Under the pieces are notes generated by a model. The model worked only from the letters and a program-made list of their open reading frames with translations. It was not told the origin of the DNA and did no database searches. Positions 33,405 to 42,546 of a stretch of 64,000 nucleotides of DNA are shown here, piece by piece (within the stretch, counting starts at the first letter, position 1; every line of letters starts with the position of its first letter). The stretch lies in assembly GCF_012113595.1 (NCBI RefSeq), contig NZ_CP050831.1, positions 2,604,001-2,668,000 of the forward strand, written 5' to 3'. Position numbers and translations under genes: made by a program. The stretch comes from Bacteroides faecium. GTDB taxonomy: Bacteria > Bacteroidota > Bacteroidia > Bacteroidales > Bacteroidaceae.

Positions 33405-34349
33405 ATGGACGTAAGACTACTTAATAAATATATTGCCGGTGACGTACTTCCCGAAGAAAAGAAGGAAGTGATACGCTGGATGAAGGAGAGCGAAGAACAT
33501 CGTGAACAACTGATGCAGTTGCATCGCATTTATAACGCAACTCTTTGGAACGGAAATGTTGACGGACAGAATACGAAGAATACGGAAAGGAAGAAACCTG
33601 TAATGCGGTATCTCTGGACGTCGATGAAGATAGCCGCGGTAGTTGCCATGCTTGCTTTTATCATCCATAAGGAATATCAGGACTACCGGTTGGAACATTC
33701 TACCGATGTGCAGACAGTGACCGTTCCGGCAGGACAGCGTGCCAATCTGTTATTGGCTGACGGGACAACAGTTTGGTTGAACTCCAACTCCACATTGAAA
33801 TATCCCGCCAACGGCTTCCACTCTACAAACAGAAAGGTGATTTTGGAAGGAGAAGGATACTTTGAAGTGGCGCACGACGAGAAACACCCTTTCATTGTTG
33901 AAACGCAGAAATATGATATCCGGGTATTGGGAACCACCTTCAACGTATCCGCCTATCCGAATTCCGATATGTTCGAAACGTCTCTGATAGAAGGAAAAGT
34001 AACCGTCTACCAGCCGGATACGCAAAACGAAATAGTGCTGAAACCGCATGAGAAAGTAGAAGCGAGAGACGGTAAACTTTATAAAGAGACATTCACTTCG
34101 GACAACGACTTCCTCTGGCGGATGGGAATCTATTCCTTCAAGAACGAACCTTTGGCAACGGTATTCAAGAAATTGGAGCAATATTATGAAGTGCAGATTA
34201 TCAACAATAATAAAGAGATAGCTTCCCGTCCGTGTACAGGTAAGTTCCGGCAGAAAGAAGGTATCGAACACGTGATGAAGGTATTGCAGAAGTACGTTAA
34301 ATTTAACTATATGCAGGATGATGAGAAGAATCAGATTATCATCTATTGA
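33405..34349 (+). CDS. FecR-type anti-sigma factor
   Basis: 314 residues. Cytoplasmic N-terminus (about 1-70) that should hold the sigma factor, a TM helix at about 75-90 (IAAVVAMLAFIIHK), the FecR domain (about 100-200, TVPAGQRANLLLADGTTVWL, VILEGEGYFEVAHDEKHPF) and a C-terminal DUF4974 domain (IYSFKNEPLATVFKKLEQYY). It relays the signal from the STN domain of the SusC protein to the sigma factor. Confidence 0.94.
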   Translation: MDVRLLNKYIAGDVLPEEKKEVIRWMKESEEHREQLMQLHRIYNATLWNGNVDGQNTKNTERKKPVMRYLWTSMKIAAVVAMLAFIIHKEYQDYRLEHSTDVQTVTVPAGQRANLLLADGTTVWLNSNSTLKYPANGFHSTNRKVILEGEGYFEVAHDEKHPFIVETQKYDIRVLGTTFNVSAYPNSDMFETSLIEGKVTVYQPDTQNEIVLKPHEKVEARDGKLYKETFTSDNDFLWRMGIYSFKNEPLATVFKKLEQYYEVQIINNNKEIASRPCTGKFRQKEGIEHVMKVLQKYVKFNYMQDDEKNQIIIY

Positions 34350-34414
34350 TTAAGAAGTATGAACCCTAAAATGAAAAACATGAGAACAAGAGCACCTGTC
34401 TGTTTAGAACGAAA

Positions 34415-34446
34415 ATATCGGTAAATGCTGCAACATTTACCGATAT
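34415..34446. promoter_or_regulatory. Perfect 13-bp hairpin upstream of susC
   Basis: ATATCGGTAAATG (34415-34427) pairs perfectly with CATTTACCGATAT (34434-34446) around a six-base loop. It has no T-run on the plus strand, so it may be a regulatory structure or 5' UTR element of the susC mRNA rather than a terminator. A 21-codon frame (34359-34424) ends inside its left arm. Confidence 0.55.
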
Positions 34447-34521
34447 GTGAGAAGTCAATAAAAAAGACTCGACTTTCATTCCAAATCTTTATGTATTAAC
34501 TTAATAACTCTAGGCAAAGAT

Positions 34522-37500
34522 ATGAAAAATAATCTTTGGTATGGGCGTATTGTCCATAGAAAAACACACTGTACTCAAATTTTAAGAATTATGAGGTTAA
34601 CTGTCTTTTTCCTGTTATTCATCATTTTTGAGACGTATGCCCTAAACGGCTATTCTCAGAATCAAAAAGTTACGATGAATAAAGGAACCGCAACATTCGC
34701 CGAAATCATCAGGCAGATTGAAAAACAAACAGACTATTTGTTTATCTATAATGAACACGAGGTTAGTCTGAAACGGAAAGTGTCTATTTCCACTCAGAAT
34801 GGGACAGTGGCAAGTCTGCTGGTGGATGCGCTGAAGGGTACGGAGTTCTCCTATACAATGGAAGGAAAACACATCATCCTTACGAAAAAACAAGTTGAAG
34901 CACTAAGTCCTGTGCAACACAAGAAAAGAATAACCGGTCTGGTGAAGGAATATTCGGGCGAAGCCATCGTAGGATGCAATGTGTCGGTTAAGGGTACTAC
35001 CATCGGCACAATCACCGATATAAATGGCAAGTATAGCCTTGAAGTTCCCGATAATGCTACCTTGGTCTTTTCATTCCTCGGATATAAGAGTATGGAATAT
35101 CCGGTGAAAGCACAGCAGACTATCAATGTGACCTTGGGCGAAGATTCAAAGGCGCTTAATGAAGTGGTGGTTGTAGGATACGGTACACAACGCAAGGCGT
35201 TGGTGACTAATGCAATCAGTTCTTTTAAGCCCAGCGAATCGAATATGCGTCCGGTGTTGACTCCGAGCGAATTACTACAAGGACGAGTGGCGGGTGTTAC
35301 GGTATCGACCGGCTCCGGCAATTTGGGAAGTTCCGAACGTATGAGTATTCGCGGTGCGGCTTCTTTGAGTGCCAGCAACGAGCCTCTGTACGTGGTGGAC
35401 GGAATTCCCATCCTTAACAGTAACGCTTCCTTATTCAATATGGGGGAAGATTTGAGTTCGATGGCAGTATTGAATCTGACGGACATCGAATCTATTGAAG
35501 TTTTGAAAGATGCCGCTTCGGCAGCTATCTACGGTTCGCGGGCAACGAATGGCGTGGTGGTGATTACAACCAAATCCGGTAAGGAAGGCCGTTCGGATAT
35601 TCGTTTGAATGTCAGTACGGGAATCTCCAAATTTGCCAATAAAGGACGCATCAAATATGCGGATTCCGACTTGTATGTGGAAACCTACAACGACGGAGTC
35701 GAACGTTATAATCGTCAGAATGGCTATACCGTAGGTTCGGCGGGATATGTAGTACCTATCTCCAACCCATTTCAGGGAATGCCCGATACGGATTGGCTGG
35801 ATTTGATTACTCAAGTGGGGCATTCTTACAATGTAGACCTCTCCTTTTCCGGTGGAAGCAAGAAAACTAAATTCTATGTCGGAGCCAATTACAATTATCA
35901 GGAAGGTATTATTAAGACTAATGATATAACCAAAATTAATCTGAAAGCGAAGATTAGCCATGAAATGGCTTCGTGGTTGGAAGTCGGTGCCAATGTTAGC
36001 GGTAACTATCTGAAAAATAACCGGGTTCCGGGAGCCAATATCGGTTCTACCATCGTAGCCCGTGCCGTTGAACAGCGTCCTTTCGACCGCCCTTACAAGC
36101 CGAACGGAGACTATTATTTAGGTGGAACTGATGAACTGGCACGTCATAACCCGCTTCAGATTCTGAATGAAGAAGTATCCTATATTGATACCTACCGTTA
36201 TTTAGGAACGTTCAATGCCGACTTAAAATATAAGAAGTTCAGTCTGAAGAACTCTGTCAGCACCGACATCGGATATACGTATGACTATGTGTACTACAAT
36301 GAGAATCATCCTTATGGAGCAGGCGGCGGACGTATTGTGGAGTACAACCGCCTGGTGAAGAACTTATTGATAGAGAATGTATTCAACTATAATGATAAGT
36401 TCGGTGATTTTGAAGCGGGTTTGATGCTAGGACATTCTTTTCAGAAGATGTCCACCCGTACATCTTCCATCGACGGACGCGGTTTTCCGTCTCCGGTATT
36501 CGATACGGTCGGCACGGCTTCCGAAATTTATAATGCTTCGGGCGGCATCTCCGAGTTTGCCATGGAGTCCTACTTCGGACGTATCAACCTGTCTTATTTA
36601 GACCGTTACATTCTGAATGTGACTATGCGTTCGGACGGTTCATCCCGTTTTGCCCCTTCCGACCGTTACGGATATTTCCCCTCTGTCTCTTTAGGTTGGA
36701 ATGTTTCGAAAGAATCTTTCTGGAAATTCCCTCAGACAGACTTGAAGTTCCGCCTGAGTTATGGTAAGACCGGAAATCAGGATGGAATCGGCAATTATGC
36801 CTGGCAACCGTTAATGTCCGGTGGCATCAATTACGGCAATAATAGCGGTATGGCAGTCACCAGCATGGGAAATAACAAACTGACGTGGGAAACTGCCGAC
36901 CAGTATGACTTCGGCTTCGACCTGGGTTTCTGGAACGGGAAGCTGAATATGATAGCCGATATTTATCTGAAGAATACGAACAACCTGCTTTATTCAATGC
37001 CCTTGCACGGGACAAGCGGTTTCACCAGTATCATCAGCAACATCGGCTCGATGCGGAATTATGGTGTCGAGTTCTCAATAAACGGGCACATGAATATCGG
37101 AAAGGTGAATTGGACTTCTTCTTTCAATATATCCCATAATAAAAATAAACTCACCAAACTGCTGGGAGACGACTTACTTCCGATAGGTGCTAACCGTGCC
37201 CTGAAAGTGGGTGAGGAACTGGGAGCTTTCTACCTGTTCCAAATGGACGGGCTCTACCAATATGACGGTGAAGTGCCGCAACCATTGTACGACCTGGGTG
37301 TACGTGCCGGTGACGTGAAATATCATGACGCGGATAATAATGGCATTATCAATGATAACGACCGTGTGTTGACCGGTTCTTCCAATCCCGATTTCTTCGG
37401 CGGATGGAACAATACTTTCAAATACAAAGGTTTCCAGTTGGATGTGTTCTTTACGTATATGTACGGAAATGATGTGTATGCCGAATGGGCGGTGACCGCT

Positions 37501-37887
37501 ACCCGTCCCGGATACCGCATGGCCATTACGGAAGATGTCGCCAAGAATCGTTGGACAGCTCCGGGAAGTTCTGATAAATATCCGCGTGCGGTCAATACGC
37601 TGTGTGGGCATAACAGCAAGAACTCCACCCGTTTCCTTGAAGACGGCTCTTTCATCCGCTTGCGTTCTCTTACATTCAGTTATACATTCCCGCAGGTAAT
37701 GTTACAAAAGATTCGATTGAAAGGTCTGCGTCTCTATGTGCAAGGGGACAACCTGTTACTGTTCTCCAAATACTCCGGTTGGGACCCTGAAGTGAGTAAG
37801 AACATGGATCCGCAGTACTTTGGCGTCGATTTGTATGGAGTGCCGCCTTCCCGTTCGGTTAATTTCGGAATAAACCTTAGTTTCTAA
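34522..37887 (+). CDS. SusC-type TonB-dependent outer-membrane transporter with STN domain
   Basis: 1121 residues. N-terminal signal/anchor (LTVFFLLFIIFETYALNGYSQ), STN signalling domain about 50-120 (TFAEIIRQIEKQTDYLFIYN), a carboxypeptidase-D-like regulatory domain about 138-205 (ITGLVKEYSGEAIVGCNVSV), a plug domain (NEVVVVGYGTQRKALVTNA; LQGRVAGVTV; IEVLKDAASAAIYGSRATNG) and a beta-barrel ending NFGINLSF. It imports a glycan with the SusD partner; the STN domain touches the FecR protein. Energy comes from TonB/ExbB/ExbD-type proteins. Confidence 0.96.
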   Translation: MKNNLWYGRIVHRKTHCTQILRIMRLTVFFLLFIIFETYALNGYSQNQKVTMNKGTATFAEIIRQIEKQTDYLFIYNEHEVSLKRKVSISTQNGTVASLLVDALKGTEFSYTMEGKHIILTKKQVEALSPVQHKKRITGLVKEYSGEAIVGCNVSVKGTTIGTITDINGKYSLEVPDNATLVFSFLGYKSMEYPVKAQQTINVTLGEDSKALNEVVVVGYGTQRKALVTNAISSFKPSESNMRPVLTPSELLQGRVAGVTVSTGSGNLGSSERMSIRGAASLSASNEPLYVVDGIPILNSNASLFNMGEDLSSMAVLNLTDIESIEVLKDAASAAIYGSRATNGVVVITTKSGKEGRSDIRLNVSTGISKFANKGRIKYADSDLYVETYNDGVERYNRQNGYTVGSAGYVVPISNPFQGMPDTDWLDLITQVGHSYNVDLSFSGGSKKTKFYVGANYNYQEGIIKTNDITKINLKAKISHEMASWLEVGANVSGNYLKNNRVPGANIGSTIVARAVEQRPFDRPYKPNGDYYLGGTDELARHNPLQILNEEVSYIDTYRYLGTFNADLKYKKFSLKNSVSTDIGYTYDYVYYNENHPYGAGGGRIVEYNRLVKNLLIENVFNYNDKFGDFEAGLMLGHSFQKMSTRTSSIDGRGFPSPVFDTVGTASEIYNASGGISEFAMESYFGRINLSYLDRYILNVTMRSDGSSRFAPSDRYGYFPSVSLGWNVSKESFWKFPQTDLKFRLSYGKTGNQDGIGNYAWQPLMSGGINYGNNSGMAVTSMGNNKLTWETADQYDFGFDLGFWNGKLNMIADIYLKNTNNLLYSMPLHGTSGFTSIISNIGSMRNYGVEFSINGHMNIGKVNWTSSFNISHNKNKLTKLLGDDLLPIGANRALKVGEELGAFYLFQMDGLYQYDGEVPQPLYDLGVRAGDVKYHDADNNGIINDNDRVLTGSSNPDFFGGWNNTFKYKGFQLDVFFTYMYGNDVYAEWAVTATRPGYRMAITEDVAKNRWTAPGSSDKYPRAVNTLCGHNSKNSTRFLEDGSFIRLRSLTFSYTFPQVMLQKIRLKGLRLYVQGDNLLLFSKYSGWDPEVSKNMDPQYFGVDLYGVPPSRSVNFGINLSF

Positions 37888-37902
37888 TCATAAACGCTCA
37901 CA

Positions 37903-39171
37903 ATGATGAAAAAGATTATTACTATATTTCTGGGATGCCTGTTGCTGGCTTCATGCAGTGGCATGCTTGATATCGAATCCCACTCCGCCGTATCGCCGGG
38001 AAGTGTGACGCCCAAAGACTTATCGGCTTTACGCATGGGAATGTACAATAAGGTACAGAACTCTCCGGCGCGTGAGTCATATATTACATTCGATATATTG
38101 GGCGGAGACTTGACTCAAAGTACAGGGAATGCAAGGGACTTGATAAACTCTGTACTTTCCTCACTGAATTCGATCGTAGCCAACAGTTGGAACGGCTATT
38201 ACAATGCTTTATATCAAGTAAATAATGTTATCTCCATCGTAGAAGACCTTCCCGAATCCGACCTGCGCAATCTGATTATCGGAGAAGCGCATTATTTCAG
38301 GGCATATATCTATCATTCACTGGTGACACGCTGGGGTGGTGTGCCTGTCCAAAGAGTGAACACGATGGACAAGCCTTTCCGTGATTCGGAAGAAGCAGTG
38401 TGGGCATTTATTGAGGAAGAACTCGAAACAGCCCTTGCTTTCTTGGGGACTTCTTCCAGTTGTTACTATGTATCCCGCGATGCCGCCCTTGCACTGAAAG
38501 CCCGTGTGATGCTCGAACGTGGCAAAAAGACGGAAGCGGCTGCACTGGCGGAAGGTCTGATAAAGGATGGAAAATACAAACTGGATAGCTTCGACAAGAT
38601 ATTCCGTGGAAAGACCAACACGGAAGTTATCTTTTCCTTCCAATGTCTGGCGGAAGAATCGAATATCACCATTTCCACCTTATTCTATACATATGCTCAT
38701 CCCAATCACGGCAGCTATGTGTATCGTCCCACGAACGACGTGATGAATATGTATGACGACAAGGATAAACGGAAAGAAGTTTCCATTATCAATGTAGGTG
38801 CCGAACCTTGTATCAATAAATATCCGAGCGGACAAACCGGTACCGACCCGGTGGTGATGAGTCGTCTGGCCGAAATGTACCTGATAAGTGCGGAAGCGCA
38901 AGGACTCTCCAAAGGTCTGGGACGGCTGAACGACTTGCGGAAAGAACGCGGGCTGGATGCCGTAAATCCGAAGGATGAAGACGAATTTATAGAATATATC
39001 CTGGACGAACGCCGGAAGGAACTGCTTGCTGAAGGTTTCAGATATTATGACCTCATACGTACGAATAAGGCAAAGACAATGCTCGGACTGAAAGATTACC
39101 AGTTGGTATTGCCTATACCAGGCAAGGAAATGATTTCGAATCCGAACCTGGAGCCGAATCCCGGATATTGA
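37903..39171 (+). CDS. SusD/RagB-type glycan-binding lipoprotein
   Basis: 422 residues, somewhat shorter than many SusD proteins (often 480-600). Lipoprotein signal with Cys in LLLASCSGMLDIES. SusD features: NGYYNALYQVNNVI, LIIGEAHYFRAYIYHSLVTRWG, ALALKARVML, and the C-terminal ILDERRKELLAEGFRYYDLIR. Sits 15 bases after susC and forms the lid of the transporter. Confidence 0.95.
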   Translation: MMKKIITIFLGCLLLASCSGMLDIESHSAVSPGSVTPKDLSALRMGMYNKVQNSPARESYITFDILGGDLTQSTGNARDLINSVLSSLNSIVANSWNGYYNALYQVNNVISIVEDLPESDLRNLIIGEAHYFRAYIYHSLVTRWGGVPVQRVNTMDKPFRDSEEAVWAFIEEELETALAFLGTSSSCYYVSRDAALALKARVMLERGKKTEAAALAEGLIKDGKYKLDSFDKIFRGKTNTEVIFSFQCLAEESNITISTLFYTYAHPNHGSYVYRPTNDVMNMYDDKDKRKEVSIINVGAEPCINKYPSGQTGTDPVVMSRLAEMYLISAEAQGLSKGLGRLNDLRKERGLDAVNPKDEDEFIEYILDERRKELLAEGFRYYDLIRTNKAKTMLGLKDYQLVLPIPGKEMISNPNLEPNPGY

Positions 39172-39205
39172 TAATGATTGTATTTATACTTATTAAAGAG
39201 ACAAA

Positions 39206-40141
39206 ATGATGAAAAAACTGATATATGATTCCGCTCTTCTTCTTTTGGGGTGTCTGCTATGGACGGGATGCAATAATGATGAAGACCTGACCGTCTATTC
39301 CACCGAGGGCGCGAAAACGGAGTTGGGACAGAAGATAATTGCCGGAAGTGACGGATACGTCGGACAATATTTCTCGGACACTACTTATACGTTGACTCCG
39401 GGCGTAAAGGCTTTGGAGATGGAAATCCTTTCTGCCACAGGTATGGCAGTAAAGATGTTTGTCCTGGAAGTCGATTTGAAAGACACGCACCTGACGATGA
39501 AAGCTTCGTCTCCCAAAGACGAAGGCAAGCTCAAAACCAAACAACAAATGACGTTGCAGGCATTGGCGCACGACAAACAGGGAAGCCGTGTACTGGCTGC
39601 CGTGAATGGTGATTTCTTTGCTACGGACGGAACACCGCAAGGCATTTACTACCGGAACGGGGTATGCTTGAAGAATACGATGACCGATAATGTATGTACT
39701 TTCTTTGCCGTCACGAAGGGTAAGAAGGCGGTGATTGGCTCGTATGACGAATATGATACTTATAAGGATGAGATTCAGGAAGCGGTGGGCGGTCGCGTGC
39801 GTTTGATGACGAACGGGAATGTGCTTCCTCAGACATCGACAGCACTGGAACCCCGGACGGCTATCGGCGTGACGGACAATAATGTCGTTTATATTTTGGT
39901 TGCCGACGGACGTAACTTTTGGTACTCCAACGGCATGAGGTATGCTGAAATGGGAGCTGTCATGAAAGCGTTGGGAGCGAAGGATGCTATCAATCTGGAT
40001 GGCGGTGGTTCGTCTACTTTCATTATCCGCTCGAAGGCGGGATTTGAAGAGGGCCGTTTTGCTATCCGCAATTGGCCTTATGATAATGGCGGTGTCGAAA
40101 GAGCGGTTGCCAACGGACTGTTGGTGGTGACCGATAATTAA
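39206..40141 (+). CDS. Phosphodiester glycosidase family lipoprotein (NAGPA-like), first copy
   Basis: 311 residues with a lipoprotein signal (LLGCLLWTGCNNDED). The NAGPA-type domain covers about 100-310, with LAAVNGDFFATDGTPQG and the signature DAINLDGGGSSTFIIR. The eukaryotic relative removes GlcNAc from GlcNAc-1-phospho-6-mannose (uncovering enzyme). Here, by homology, it should cleave a sugar-1-phosphodiester on the imported or surface glycan. A second, clearly different copy is at 41647. Confidence 0.88.
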   Translation: MMKKLIYDSALLLLGCLLWTGCNNDEDLTVYSTEGAKTELGQKIIAGSDGYVGQYFSDTTYTLTPGVKALEMEILSATGMAVKMFVLEVDLKDTHLTMKASSPKDEGKLKTKQQMTLQALAHDKQGSRVLAAVNGDFFATDGTPQGIYYRNGVCLKNTMTDNVCTFFAVTKGKKAVIGSYDEYDTYKDEIQEAVGGRVRLMTNGNVLPQTSTALEPRTAIGVTDNNVVYILVADGRNFWYSNGMRYAEMGAVMKALGAKDAINLDGGGSSTFIIRSKAGFEEGRFAIRNWPYDNGGVERAVANGLLVVTDN

Positions 40142-40169
40142 TAGTTTGAATCTTAATAGTTGAATCATT

Positions 40170-41597
40170 ATGATACGAAATAATAGAATGTATAGTTGCC
40201 GGCAAGGTCTATGGGGAATCATCTGTTGCCTGTCCTTGCTGATGGGTATGGCAAGCTGTCAGGACTTTACGGATGATACGGGACGCACAATGCCCGAACC
40301 GGATTTGAAGTTTGCGGACGGAACGCTGAATCTTCCGTTGGAAGAAAAGGAATATACGGTGGATATCGAGTCCAATCTGCCTTGGCGTGTGAAGACTTCC
40401 GCCACTTGGATTGACTTGCTTTCATCGAACGGGATGGGTACGGGAAGTTTCAGAATATCGGTATCCAAAAATGCGAATGTAGCTCCCCGCGAAGCGGAAA
40501 TTGCAGGCTGGATTATCGAGGGTGCCGAAACAAAGCTGAGAGTGGTACAGGAAGGAGTGGGTATCGCTTTAAAGAAACGTGCGGTGAAAGTAGGAGCGGA
40601 AGGTAGTGCGGAAGAGGTGATACCTTTTTCGACAATGGTTACTTACACATACGAACTGTCCGAAGGATGCGACTGGATACACGTTACCGACGGGGCGGCA
40701 ATTACTCCGGGCGTCATCAATGAATCGGAACTGAAATTGGCGATTGACCCTTATACGGATATAGACGAGGGACGTACCGCCTCATTGTACCTGAAAGGTT
40801 CGAATGGGATTACCGACGTACTGACAATAACGCAGGATAAGAAACCTTTGGGAGACATCGATTACCTGAGAATGTTCTACGAAAGTGCGAACGGAGATAA
40901 CTGGACGAAGAAATGGAACTTTGACGCTCCACTGGAAACTAACCCGACAAACTGGTTCGGATTGAAGTTTGAGAATAAGAGGGTGGTTGAGATTGATATT
41001 CAGTCCCCGAATAATATCGAAGGAGATATTATCCCCTTATGCAACTTGTCGGAACTGAGAAGCATAAAGTTCAAACATCAGAAGTTAGCAGGTATTCCCG
41101 AGGAAATAGGACAACTGTCCCAATTGACCACTTTATGGATAATAGAATCTGCTGCAAGCGGAAACTTGCCGGAATCTTTGGGAGAATGTGAATTATTGAC
41201 TAGCTTTAACATCTCAAATCATCCAACTTCCACTCCGGCCGGATTTAACAATACGTTTACCGGCAATCTGGATATGTTGATAAATATTCCCGGTATGGTG
41301 ACAATAAAGGCATATTGTAATAATTTGAGCGGGCCGCTTCCGGTTATTCCGTTAGACGGAAACAATAAACCGACCACTTGGAAGAGCCTGAAAGAGTTTA
41401 TGATTTATACCAACGGATTCAGTGGTAGTATCCCTTACGGATATGGAACGGTAATCGAGAAGAGTGGTTCGAGTGGTATATTCAGAGTGAATGATAATCA
41501 GTTGAGTGGACAGATACCTGCGGATATCAAGGCATGGTCGCAATATGCAACCCGGAAAGCTGCGTGGATATTGCAAGGGAATAGTCTTACTGAATAA
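40170..41597 (+). CDS. BACON-domain lipoprotein with C-terminal leucine-rich repeats
   Basis: 475 residues. Lipoprotein signal ending in GMASCQDF (Cys about 30). Two BACON-type domains (about 45-125, with NLPWRVKTSATWIDLLSSNG, and about 130-230). The last 245 residues begin DYLRMFYESANGDNWTKKWNF and contain plant-type LRRs (LSELRSIKFKHQKLAGIPEEI, LPESLGECELLTSFNIS, NQLSGQIPADIKAW). Probably a surface glycan-binding protein that takes the place of a SusE/F protein in this locus. Confidence 0.85.
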   Translation: MIRNNRMYSCRQGLWGIICCLSLLMGMASCQDFTDDTGRTMPEPDLKFADGTLNLPLEEKEYTVDIESNLPWRVKTSATWIDLLSSNGMGTGSFRISVSKNANVAPREAEIAGWIIEGAETKLRVVQEGVGIALKKRAVKVGAEGSAEEVIPFSTMVTYTYELSEGCDWIHVTDGAAITPGVINESELKLAIDPYTDIDEGRTASLYLKGSNGITDVLTITQDKKPLGDIDYLRMFYESANGDNWTKKWNFDAPLETNPTNWFGLKFENKRVVEIDIQSPNNIEGDIIPLCNLSELRSIKFKHQKLAGIPEEIGQLSQLTTLWIIESAASGNLPESLGECELLTSFNISNHPTSTPAGFNNTFTGNLDMLINIPGMVTIKAYCNNLSGPLPVIPLDGNNKPTTWKSLKEFMIYTNGFSGSIPYGYGTVIEKSGSSGIFRVNDNQLSGQIPADIKAWSQYATRKAAWILQGNSLTE

Positions 41598-41646
41598 GAT
41601 AACTTAATTAATTTATTAACTTAACACATTTATCTGTCTGTTTACA

Positions 41647-42501
41647 ATGAGAAAATACTTCGTTACCCTTGTCTTAGCTCTCTGTTCCGTCGGAACATTG
41701 AAAGGGCAGACCGCATCAGATTCTTTGGCAATCGTTTCCGCACAATGGGAGATAGTACATGCTCAAAAGGGGCTTATCCACAAGAGTGCGTCTATACCTC
41801 AGCTTTATCAGTGTCCCCAAGTTATCAACCTGATAGAGATTGACCCCGGCAAAGGGATGAAAGCGGGTATTGCCCTATCGGACGGTATGAAAAAGACAAG
41901 CCGGATAGCTTCCGAACATCATGCGCTTGCGGCAATCAATGGTTCTTATTTTGATATGAAGCATGGGAATTCTGTCTGTTTCCTGAAAACAGACAGGCAA
42001 GTGATTGATACGACAACGATAAACGAGTTTAAACTACGTGTCACGGGAGCCGTTTACGAACGGAAAGGAAAGATGAAGCTGATTCCCTGGAACAGACAGA
42101 TTGAGAAAAAATATAAGCGAAAGGTGGGTACAATATTGGCATCCGGTCCGTTATTATTAAAAGACGGTCGGGTATGCGACTGGAGCTTGTGTGGAAGGGA
42201 CTTTGTCCGGACCAAGCATCCCCGTAGTGCTGTTTGTATGACGAAGGACGGAAAAATACTGCTTGTCACGGTGAACGGACGTTTCCCGGGGCGTGCCGAA
42301 GGGGTGAATATCCCCGAACTGGCACACTTGCTTCGGATATTAGGCGGTAAGGATGCGTTGAATCTGGACGGTGGCGGTTCCACAACATTATGGCTGTCGG
42401 GAGCACCGGATAATGGTGTCGTCAATTATCCTTGTGATAATAAACGTTTCGACCATGCCGGAGAACGCGGAGTGCCCAACATCATTTATATTTATGAATA
42501 A
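41647..42501 (+). CDS. Phosphodiester glycosidase family exported protein (NAGPA-like), second copy
   Basis: 284 residues with a normal signal peptide (LVLALCSVGTLKGQ), not a lipoprotein, so periplasmic. NAGPA domain: LAAINGSYFDMKHGNSVCF, AVCMTKDGKILLVTVNGRF and DALNLDGGGSTTLWLSG. Different location from the first copy suggests one acts at the surface and one in the periplasm. Alkaline phosphatase follows 45 bases later. Confidence 0.88.
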   Translation: MRKYFVTLVLALCSVGTLKGQTASDSLAIVSAQWEIVHAQKGLIHKSASIPQLYQCPQVINLIEIDPGKGMKAGIALSDGMKKTSRIASEHHALAAINGSYFDMKHGNSVCFLKTDRQVIDTTTINEFKLRVTGAVYERKGKMKLIPWNRQIEKKYKRKVGTILASGPLLLKDGRVCDWSLCGRDFVRTKHPRSAVCMTKDGKILLVTVNGRFPGRAEGVNIPELAHLLRILGGKDALNLDGGGSTTLWLSGAPDNGVVNYPCDNKRFDHAGERGVPNIIYIYE

Positions 42502-42546
42502 CCTTATTGTTTATCAGCTATCGCACGGCTTGAAGCTGCGAATAAA

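Noticed and set aside
34359..34424. Leader-peptide gene before susC
   Set aside because: The 21-codon frame has no biased codons and no terminator follows; it is mentioned only because it ends in the hairpin.
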